From positions 1 to 10,750 of the forward strand of contig JAEXPQ010000100.1 in NCBI GenBank assembly GCA_023446735.1: DNA of 10,750 nt. The letters are read 5' to 3'. This document shows, piece after piece, positions 1 through 6,168 of the stretch. A program made the translations under genes and the position numbers. The notes beneath the pieces are model-generated. The model was not told where the DNA came from. It made no database searches and saw only the letters and a list, made by a program, of their open reading frames with translations. Positions within the stretch are counted from its first letter, which is position 1; each line of letters begins with the position of its first letter. Source of the stretch: Verrucomicrobiota bacterium. Lineage in GTDB: Bacteria; Verrucomicrobiota; Verrucomicrobiia; Opitutales; Opitutaceae.

Positions 1-2189
1 TCCAGGACACCAAGCGCCCCCACATCTTCCACTGGGGCCAGAGCGGCCACAACCAGCGCGCGATCTGCCCGCCCAACATCGACGGCGTGCGCGAACAGGC
101 GATCAACCCCATCGACATCCGCACCGATCAGTCGCTGCCCGCCTTCACCCGCTGCAGCCTCGACGACAACTTCGGCAACGGCGACCCCGCCGACGGCGCC
201 GCCGCCGGCCAGCTCAACGCCTTCCTCTTCTGGCACACCGCCGACATCCTAGACACCCCACGCTCCTGGGCGATGACCATGGGCGTCGTCCAGACCGCGC
301 CAGCCACCGCGTGCACCGTCAGCCTCACCCCGCGCCGTCTCCAGCAACTGGTGGTCGCGCCCGGCGCCGCCTTCCGCTGGACCAACACCGCCCTCGCCAC
401 CGGCACCGTCGTGCAGTCCGGCACCGTCGTCGCCGACGCCGACGGCCTGCTCACCATCGACAGCCTCGCGCTGTCGCTGATCACCCGAACCAGCGGCGGT
501 AACCGCGTCGCGCTCACCGCCGCGGGCGAAACCTTCGAGAGCAATCTCACGCCCACCCGTGAGCTCCACGTGGCCACCACCGGCAACGACACCACCGGCA
601 ACGGATCGCTCGCCGCACCCTTCCGCACCATCACCCGCGCCGCCGGCCTCGCCACACCCGGCACCGCCGTGCGCATCCACGCAGGCACCTACTCCGGCGG
701 CACCTACCTCTCCAATCTCGCCGGCACCGCCGCCGCCCCGATCTGGATCGGCGGGGTACAGGGCGAACCCCGCCCGGTCATCTCGGGCGGCAGCGAGGGC
801 CTCCACCTCACGCGCGTGCGCTACCTCGTGCTCCACGACCTTGAGGTCACTGGCGCCACCGGCAACGGCCTCAACTGCGACGACGGCGGCGACTACAACA
901 ACGAGGACGCCACCCGCCACGTCGTCTTCCGCGGCCTCCGCGTCCACCACATCGGCAACGGCGGCAACGAGGACGGCCTCAAACTCTCCGGCGTGAACGA
1001 CTACTTCGTCCTCGATTCCGAGATCGCCGACGGCAGCGCCGGCGGCAGCGGTATCGACCATGTCGGCTGCCACCGCGGCCTCATCGCCCGCAACCGCTTC
1101 ACCCGCGCCGGAACCAACGCCGTCCAGTCCAAGGGCGGCAGCTCCGCCATCGAGATCCGCGCCAACTGGTTTGAGGAGTGCGGCGCGCGCACGCTCAACA
1201 TCGGCGGCAGCACCGGCTACGAGTTCTTCCGCCCCGCCCTCGCTGCGCCTCCGGCCATCAACTACGAAGCGCGCGACATCCGCGTCGTCGCCAACGTCTT
1301 CATCGGGTCCGACGCTCCGCTGGCCTTTGTCGGCGCCGTCGACTGCGCCGCGGTCAACAACACCATCGTGTCCCCGCACAACTGGGTTGTGCGCATCCTG
1401 CAGGAGACGGTCTCGAACGGCACCTACACCTTCGCCGCCTGTGGCAACAACACCGTCGCCAACAACATCGTCCACTACGACCGCGGCGACCTCTCGACCT
1501 TCGTCAACGTCGGCTCCAACACCGCGCCCGCCACGTTCTCCTTCGCGCGCAACCTCTGGTACAACACCGCCAACCCCGCGCAGTCCACGCCCTCGCTCCC
1601 CGTCGCCGAAACCGGCGGCCTCTACGGCGCCGACCCGCGCTTCGTCTCCGGCCCGCTTGCCGACTACCGTCTCCAAGCCGGCAGCCCCGCCCTCGCCGCC
1701 GGTGCCGCCCACCCGCTGAGCACCACCGACTATCTCGGCGATACCTACACCACGCCGCCGGCCCTCGGTGCGTTCGCACTTCCCGCCGCCGACTACGCCG
1801 CGTGGCGCGCCGGGAATTTCACCGGCGCCGATCTCGCCAACGACGCCATCTCCGGCCCCCTCGCCGATCCCGATGGCTGCGGCCTCACCAACCTCGCGCG
1901 CTACGCCTTCGCGCTCCCCGCCCGCGGCCCCGTCGTAAACCCGATTGCGCTCGGCACCGCCACGACCGGCAACGGCACGTTCCTCACCCTCACCTTCCCT
2001 CGCCGGACCGCCGCGACCGACCTGACCTACACGCTCGAGTCGAGCCCCGACCTCGTCACCTGGACCACCGTCCCGAACCGCACCTACTCCGCCGGTTCCG
2101 GCCCCATCACCGCCGACGACGTCGTCCCGCTCGCCGATTCCGTCACCCCGCGCCGCTTCCTCCGCCTCCGCATCACCGTCGCCCCGTAA
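1..2189 (+). CDS. Secreted-type right-handed beta-helix protein with N-terminal beta-sandwich and shared C-terminal tail (5' end missing)
   Basis: The frame is open from base 3, so the true start lies left of the window. The first in-frame GTG (87) falls inside continuous coding sequence and is not a credible start. Bases ~130-550 encode an unrecognised beta-rich module with W-A-M-T-M-G, a C-T-V-S-L-T-P-R-R-L-Q motif and F-R-W-T-N-T. From ~561 the sequence reads H-V-A-T-T-G-N-D, then A-P-F-R-T-I-T-R-A and H-A-G-T-Y, which is the typical opening of DUF1565/right-handed parallel beta-helix proteins. Repeated N-N-x-I and N-x-F rungs follow, and the helix closes near 1780 with Y-R-L-Q-A-G-S-P-A-L and L-G-A-F. 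This fold is common in polysaccharide lyases (PL9 has a similar opening), but catalytic residues cannot be assigned. Bases 1791-2186 encode the tail shared with the next three genes, here the most diverged copy. Likely extracellular or cell-surface; substrate unknown. Confidence 0.85.
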   Translation, partial: QDTKRPHIFHWGQSGHNQRAICPPNIDGVREQAINPIDIRTDQSLPAFTRCSLDDNFGNGDPADGAAAGQLNAFLFWHTADILDTPRSWAMTMGVVQTAPATACTVSLTPRRLQQLVVAPGAAFRWTNTALATGTVVQSGTVVADADGLLTIDSLALSLITRTSGGNRVALTAAGETFESNLTPTRELHVATTGNDTTGNGSLAAPFRTITRAAGLATPGTAVRIHAGTYSGGTYLSNLAGTAAAPIWIGGVQGEPRPVISGGSEGLHLTRVRYLVLHDLEVTGATGNGLNCDDGGDYNNEDATRHVVFRGLRVHHIGNGGNEDGLKLSGVNDYFVLDSEIADGSAGGSGIDHVGCHRGLIARNRFTRAGTNAVQSKGGSSAIEIRANWFEECGARTLNIGGSTGYEFFRPALAAPPAINYEARDIRVVANVFIGSDAPLAFVGAVDCAAVNNTIVSPHNWVVRILQETVSNGTYTFAACGNNTVANNIVHYDRGDLSTFVNVGSNTAPATFSFARNLWYNTANPAQSTPSLPVAETGGLYGADPRFVSGPLADYRLQAGSPALAAGAAHPLSTTDYLGDTYTTPPALGAFALPAADYAAWRAGNFTGADLANDAISGPLADPDGCGLTNLARYAFALPARGPVVNPIALGTATTGNGTFLTLTFPRRTAATDLTYTLESSPDLVTWTTVPNRTYSAGSGPITADDVVPLADSVTPRRFLRLRITVAP
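1791..2186 (+). repeat. C-terminal tail module, copy 1 (diverged)
   Basis: This is the end of the first gene. The protein reads Y-A-A-W-R-A-G-N-F, then S-G-P-L-A-D-P-D-G-C-G-L-T-N, R-Y-A-F-A-L, T-L-T-F-P-R-R, L-E-S-S-P-D-L-V-T-W and finally P-R-R-F-L-R-L-R-I. It is clearly homologous to copies 2-4 at protein level but much less similar in DNA. The exception is the last stretch: 2144-2178 matches 7706-7740 of copy 4 at 34 of 35 bases. No hydrophobic segment follows, so it is not a PEP-CTERM-type anchor. Confidence 0.85.
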
Positions 2190-2198
2190 CCATTCCGA

Positions 2199-2275
2199 GG
2201 TAGGAGCCTGCTTGCAGGCGATTCCGCGATCGAAGCCAGCCCCCTCGCCCAGATCGCATGCAAGCAGGCCCCTAC
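2199..2275. repeat. REP/BIME-like inverted repeat pair
   Basis: Two 23-bp arms, 2200-2222 and 2253-2275, are inverted copies matching at 21 of 23 positions, with a 30-bp spacer. Each arm starts, reading inward from the outside, with GTAGG. The left arm then has the perfect small palindrome GCCTGCTTGCAGGC (6-bp stem, TT loop), and the right arm has the same hairpin with one mismatch. A GTAG tetranucleotide at the foot of a short palindrome, in an inverted pair between genes, is the known layout of bacterial REP sequences and BIMEs mobilised by RAYT transposases. As RNA the whole unit could fold into a long hairpin and separate or stabilise the messages of genes 1 and 2. No T-run follows, so it is not a classic intrinsic terminator. 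Membership of a genome-wide family is inferred. Confidence 0.75.
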
Positions 2276-2309
2276 TTCCCGCCTCCCTTTCAGCGGTCCG
2301 TCTCCCAAC

Positions 2310-4226
2310 ATGACCTCTTTCCGTCCGCTCCTCGTGTCCGCTTCGCTCTTCGCTGCGCTGCTCGCCATTTCCCTCCGTGCCCAGACCGACACCACGCCAC
2401 CCTCGGTCCCGGCGAACCTCGCCGGCACCGCCGTTTCTTCCACCTCCATCGTCCTCTACTGGACACAATCCGCCGACGACTCCGGCGACCCGCGCTATGA
2501 CATCCACCGCGACGGCGCCTTCCTCCTCACCCACTCCGACAATACGTTCACCGACACCGCACTCGCGCCCGGCTCCGCCCACACCTACCGCATCGCCGCC
2601 CGCGACGCCGCCGGAAACGTAAGCGCCCTCTGCACCGCGGTCTCGGTCGCGACCGACACCGCCGAGAACCCCCGCCTCGTCCGCCCCTCGCACCTCGCCT
2701 ACCTCGGCGCCTTCCGTTTCCCGCGCGACGCAAACAACGACTACGCCTACGGCGGCACCTCGATCGGCTTCAACCCGGCGCACAACTCGCTCTTCGCGCG
2801 CGGCCACGACTGGTACCAACTCGTCGGAGAGATCTCGATTCCCTCACCGGTGATCACCTCCGATTTCGCCGCCCTGCCCATCGCCACGGTCCTGCAGGAC
2901 CAGACCGACATCACCGAGGGACACCTCAACGAAGTCGGCGCCGATGGCGCCTCCATCGGCGGCTGCAAGGTCGGCGGGCTTCTCGTCCACGACGGACGAC
3001 TCATCGGCACCTCCTACGCCTACTACGATGCCGGCGGCAGCGCCCAACGCTCCCATTTCACCTCTGGGCTCGACTTCACGCAGACCGGCGATTTCCGCGG
3101 CATGTACCGCGTCGGCACACGGAACCCCGGCTTCGGCGCCGGCCACATGGCGCACATTCCGCCCGAGTGGCAGACCGCGCTCGGCGGCCCGGTGCTCACG
3201 GGCCTCGATGGCGTCCCGATCGTCAGCCGCACCTCCTACGGCCCCACCATCTCGGTCTTCGATCCCGCCCTGCTCGGCATGGCCGACCCGACCTCTGCGA
3301 CACTGCTTTTCGGTTACACCTACGAACACGCCACGCTCGGCACCTGGGGCAACTCGACCGAGTACAACCCGCAATTCAACCAGGCGGCCGGCTCCAGCGG
3401 CGTCGTCTTCCCGTTCGGCTCCGACAGCGTGCTCTTCTTCGGCAGCGCCGGTGTCGGCATTCCCTGCTACGGCCAGGGCACCAGCGACCCCGCGCTCGAC
3501 CGCACCCCCGTGCCCGGCACCAACGGGCAGGTTCTCTACGTCTACGATCCCGCCAGCGGCGGCAAAGGCTGCCACGCCTATCCGTATGTCGGCTACATCT
3601 GGGCCTACCGGGCGGCCGATCTGGCGCGCGTGGCCGCTGGCGAGCTCCAGTTCTGGCAAGTCGTCCCCTACGCGACCTGGGAACTGCCATTCCCGTTCGG
3701 GCCCGAGGGTCAGGACTCGGTGGGCGGTGCCGCCTACGACCCCGCCACCAACCGGATCTTCGTCTGCCAGTACAATGCCGTCGGAGCCTCCCCGATCATC
3801 CACGTCTACCACGTCGACCTGCCACAGCCCGCCACCTACGCCGCGTGGCGCGCCGCCAACTTCACCGGCACCGATCTGACCGACGACACGATCTCCGGCC
3901 CGCTCGCCGATCCCGACGCCACCGGTCTGACCAACCTCGCCCGGTACGCCTTCGCCCTCGCCGCCCGCGGCCCCGTCGCAAACCCGGTCACCCTGGACAC
4001 CGCAGGCTCCGGCGACACCCGCGTGCTCACCCTCACCTTCCCGCGCCGCGCGGAGGCCACCGACCTGACCTATATCCTCGAGTCCAGCACCGACCTCGTC
4101 ACCTGGACCGCCGTGCCGGATCGAACCTACACCGCGGGCGCCGACCCAATCACCGCACAAGATACTACGGCCATGGGGACGGCCGCGCGCCGCTTCGTCC
4201 GCCTGCGCGTCGCCACGTCTCCATGA
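2310..4226 (+). CDS. Secreted Fn3-containing protein of an uncharacterised propeller-like family, with shared C-terminal tail
   Basis: The ATG at 2310 gives a clean signal peptide: residues 1-24, hydrophobic core V-S-A-S-L-F-A-A-L-L-A-I, cleavage likely after L-R-A before Q25. There is no clear Shine-Dalgarno. Residues ~27-115 are a fibronectin type III domain (P-P-S-V-P-A-N-L, then Y-R-I-A-A-R-D-A-A-G-N). Residues ~116-505 open with H-L-A-Y-L-G-A-F-R-F-P and contain G-G-C-K-V-G-G, H-I-P-P-E-W-Q, C-Y-G-Q-G-T, K-G-C-H-A-Y-P-Y and G-G-A-A-Y-D-P-A-T. I recall this pattern from hypothetical proteins of environmental bacteria, but know no assigned function. The spaced F-D-P, Y-D-P and G-A-A-Y-D-P segments suggest a beta-propeller. 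Residues ~508-638 are the shared tail. Four cysteines in conserved-looking positions may form disulfides. Neighbours suggest extracellular glycan work, but no catalytic motif is visible; a binding role is equally possible. Confidence 0.88.
   Translation: MTSFRPLLVSASLFAALLAISLRAQTDTTPPSVPANLAGTAVSSTSIVLYWTQSADDSGDPRYDIHRDGAFLLTHSDNTFTDTALAPGSAHTYRIAARDAAGNVSALCTAVSVATDTAENPRLVRPSHLAYLGAFRFPRDANNDYAYGGTSIGFNPAHNSLFARGHDWYQLVGEISIPSPVITSDFAALPIATVLQDQTDITEGHLNEVGADGASIGGCKVGGLLVHDGRLIGTSYAYYDAGGSAQRSHFTSGLDFTQTGDFRGMYRVGTRNPGFGAGHMAHIPPEWQTALGGPVLTGLDGVPIVSRTSYGPTISVFDPALLGMADPTSATLLFGYTYEHATLGTWGNSTEYNPQFNQAAGSSGVVFPFGSDSVLFFGSAGVGIPCYGQGTSDPALDRTPVPGTNGQVLYVYDPASGGKGCHAYPYVGYIWAYRAADLARVAAGELQFWQVVPYATWELPFPFGPEGQDSVGGAAYDPATNRIFVCQYNAVGASPIIHVYHVDLPQPATYAAWRAANFTGTDLTDDTISGPLADPDATGLTNLARYAFALAARGPVANPVTLDTAGSGDTRVLTLTFPRRAEATDLTYILESSTDLVTWTAVPDRTYTAGADPITAQDTTAMGTAARRFVRLRVATSP
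3840..4156 (+). repeat. C-terminal tail module, copy 2 (near-identical to copy 3)
   Basis: This 317-bp stretch aligns without gaps to 5776-6092 in the next gene, with about 8 differences by eye (about 97% identity), several of them silent. Identity stops abruptly after the I-T-A codons: the last ~20 residues of the two proteins differ clearly. The bodies upstream are unrelated, so the likeness reflects recent copying or gene conversion of the tail alone. Confidence 0.9.
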
Positions 4227-4377
4227 TCGTTTTCCCTGAAATGTCCGCCTCCGCCCACCGTCTGTCCCGCCCGGTCGTTTCCAGCGCCTCCGCCCCGTCG
4301 AAATCGGTCCATGGCCGAGTCGCGTCGTGTTCGAATCCGCGACCGAGCAAGGCCCGCGAACCCCGAACGCCACCACC

Positions 4378-6168
4378 ATGAAGCGCCGCACCCGCCATCG
4401 TCTTCTTCTGGCCACCGGTCTTCTCCCCCTCCTCCCGCTCACTTTGCCCGGCGGTACCGATCTTGGAGCCGGCCTGATGACCGGAAGAGAGACAGTCGCG
4501 TATTCGCCCTTGGCCAAGCCGGCCAAAGGCCAGCGAGTGATCGATCCCGATTTCCCGACCACGCACCTCGTGCGGATCACCGATGCGAAAACCGACTGGA
4601 ACTGCGCCGCCGCCATTCCCGTCTATCCAACCATCCAGGCATGGAACGCCGACGAGTCGCTGTTGATCCTCTATGTGACCAACTCCCGCGGGGCGGGCTC
4701 GCAAACGGGTCACGCGCTGTTCGATGGGCGCACCTATTCGTTCCTGCGTTGGCTGGACATCAACCCGGCCGACATCGAGCAGTTCTACTGGGATACCACC
4801 AACAGAGACCTTCTCTACTACGTCGACAACCATGACAGCGGAGGCGTGAGGCGCTTCGTCCTCACCCGCCTGAACGTGTCAACGGGGGTGAAAGCTGCTC
4901 TGCATGATTTCGCCGCGGACATCGCCGCGGGAGGAAAGTTGAGCATCGCGACAGGAACTGAGGCCGTCACCGGCGGTTCGGACCCGTTCTCGATGAGCCT
5001 CGACAACGACCTCCTCGGTCTGGGCTGCTACCTCGGTCACAACGGGCCCGGAGGCGCGGCCGCCTTCCGAGCCTTCACCTACCGTCTGTCGACCGGCGCG
5101 ATCAGCGAAACCCTCCTGACCGAGGCGGAAGTTCCGCAGGCGGCCCCTTCCGGATCCTGCACCTACTACTATCAGGACAACGATCCCACGAAGGCCTGGG
5201 TGCTGGATCCGACCACCCAGGCGGTACGCAGGACCATCTCTTGGTCCGGGGTCGACCATACCGACCTTCTACGCAATGCCGCCGGTCACGACATCGTCGT
5301 CGGCGCGCAGTACGACGGGCCGTCCGGAAGCGGCAACCTGATGTGGGCGGACCTGACGACCGGCGCGGTGAATACGATCATCGGAGAAGCCACGGGCGAC
5401 GGATACCCGACCCCCGGCACGCTCACCAGCGGCAGAGCCTACCAGAATCCCGGCTGGGTGGCTGTCGGGATCACCGGCGAGATCAATGGCACGCGCACGT
5501 TCCTGGACCAGGAAGTCCTGATCGCGAATGTCGACACGGGCGCATTCTACCGCGTCGCCCATCACCGCAGCACCGGCAACTTCTACAATGCCGATGATTC
5601 CAACTATTGGGCACAGCCCAACGTGACCATCAGCCCCAGCGGCACGCGCATTCTCGTTCAGAGCGACTGGGGCGCCGGGACGCCCGGAGCCGGCGTCGTC
5701 GCCGACCCCGACGCGATCGTCGACACCTACGTGATCGAGTTGCCGGCCTACTCCGGTACCAACTCACACACCTTCGCCGCGTGGCGGGCCGCCAACTTCA
5801 CCGGCGCCGATCTGACCGACGACACGATCTCCGGCCCGCTCGCCGATCCCGACGCCACCGGTCTGACCAACCTCGCCCGCTACGCCTTCGCCCTCTCCGC
5901 CCGCGGCCCCGTCGCGAACCCAGTCACCCTGGACACCGCAGGCTCCGGCGACACCCGCGTGCTCACCCTCACCTTCCCGCGCCGCGCGGAGGCCACCGAC
6001 CTGACCTATATTCTCGAGTCCAGCACCGACCTCGTCACCTGGACCGCCGTGCCGGATCGAACCTACACCGCAGGCGCCGACCCAATCACCGCGCTGGACG
6101 TCGTCGCCCTCGGTGACCCCTCCGCCCCGCGCCGTTTCCTGCACCTCCGCATCGCCAACTCTCCGTGA
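4378..6168 (+). CDS. Secreted TolB/WD40-like beta-propeller protein with shared C-terminal tail
   Basis: The chosen start is the ATG at 4378: it gives a classic signal peptide (K-R-R-T-R-H-R, then L-L-L-A-T-G-L-L-P-L-L-P-L). An upstream in-frame GTG at 4327 would add 17 charged or polar residues before it and is unlikely. The protein is 596 residues. Residues ~35-455 look like a beta-propeller of the TolB/WD40-like kind. The best blade signature is near residue 418 (I-S-P-S-G-T-R-I-L-V-Q-S-D-W-G), preceded by A-H-H-R-S and Y-W-A-Q-P-N. Oligogalacturonate lyase (PL22) has a similar fold and late-blade style, so a lyase is possible, but I cannot identify its metal-binding histidines. Residues ~465-596 are the shared tail. 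The body uses more G-ending codons and TAT than its neighbours, plus three AGA codons (4486, 4804, 5434); the tail has local codon use. The stop overlaps the next gene's start. Confidence 0.87.
   Translation: MKRRTRHRLLLATGLLPLLPLTLPGGTDLGAGLMTGRETVAYSPLAKPAKGQRVIDPDFPTTHLVRITDAKTDWNCAAAIPVYPTIQAWNADESLLILYVTNSRGAGSQTGHALFDGRTYSFLRWLDINPADIEQFYWDTTNRDLLYYVDNHDSGGVRRFVLTRLNVSTGVKAALHDFAADIAAGGKLSIATGTEAVTGGSDPFSMSLDNDLLGLGCYLGHNGPGGAAAFRAFTYRLSTGAISETLLTEAEVPQAAPSGSCTYYYQDNDPTKAWVLDPTTQAVRRTISWSGVDHTDLLRNAAGHDIVVGAQYDGPSGSGNLMWADLTTGAVNTIIGEATGDGYPTPGTLTSGRAYQNPGWVAVGITGEINGTRTFLDQEVLIANVDTGAFYRVAHHRSTGNFYNADDSNYWAQPNVTISPSGTRILVQSDWGAGTPGAGVVADPDAIVDTYVIELPAYSGTNSHTFAAWRAANFTGADLTDDTISGPLADPDATGLTNLARYAFALSARGPVANPVTLDTAGSGDTRVLTLTFPRRAEATDLTYILESSTDLVTWTAVPDRTYTAGADPITALDVVALGDPSAPRRFLHLRIANSP
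5776..6092 (+). repeat. C-terminal tail module, copy 3 (near-identical to copy 2)
   Basis: Pairs with 3840-4156 at about 97% identity and, over 5920-6071, with 7503-7654 in the next gene at 151 of 152 bases. It shares with copy 4 two silent bases that differ in copy 2: the third positions of the proline in N-P-V-T and of the isoleucine in Y-I-L-E. Its sharp change in codon style from the gene 3 body makes it look like a locally derived module joined to a foreign body. Confidence 0.9.
6165..6168 (+). promoter_or_regulatory. GTGA start/stop overlap (translational coupling site)
   Basis: The GTG start of the beta-helix gene shares bases with the TGA stop of the propeller gene. No Shine-Dalgarno-like purine run lies just upstream (the bases before it are pyrimidine-rich). 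Reading from this GTG gives a perfect signal peptide immediately, so the start is well supported. Ribosomes finishing gene 3 probably restart here, tying the two products together in amount. Confidence 0.75.

Noticed and set aside
87..89. GTG at 87 as start of the first gene
   Set aside because: The same frame is open and protein-like to the left edge, no signal peptide follows, and the beta-sandwich is already under way.
249..2819. Very long open frame on the minus strand opposite genes 1 and 2
   Set aside because: Its product is a G/V/A/E/R-rich composition with no domain pattern, it crosses the intergenic repeat and two real genes, and it is explained by high GC with C-ending codons opposite.
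4327..4329. GTG at 4327 as start of the propeller gene
   Set aside because: It adds 17 polar residues before an otherwise ideal signal peptide that starts at the ATG at 4378.
4319..4343. Inverted GTCGCG / CGCGAC in the gap before the propeller gene
   Set aside because: Only 6 bp with a 13-base loop in GC-rich DNA, expected by chance. The rest of the 4227-4377 gap shows no gene, promoter or terminator I can support.
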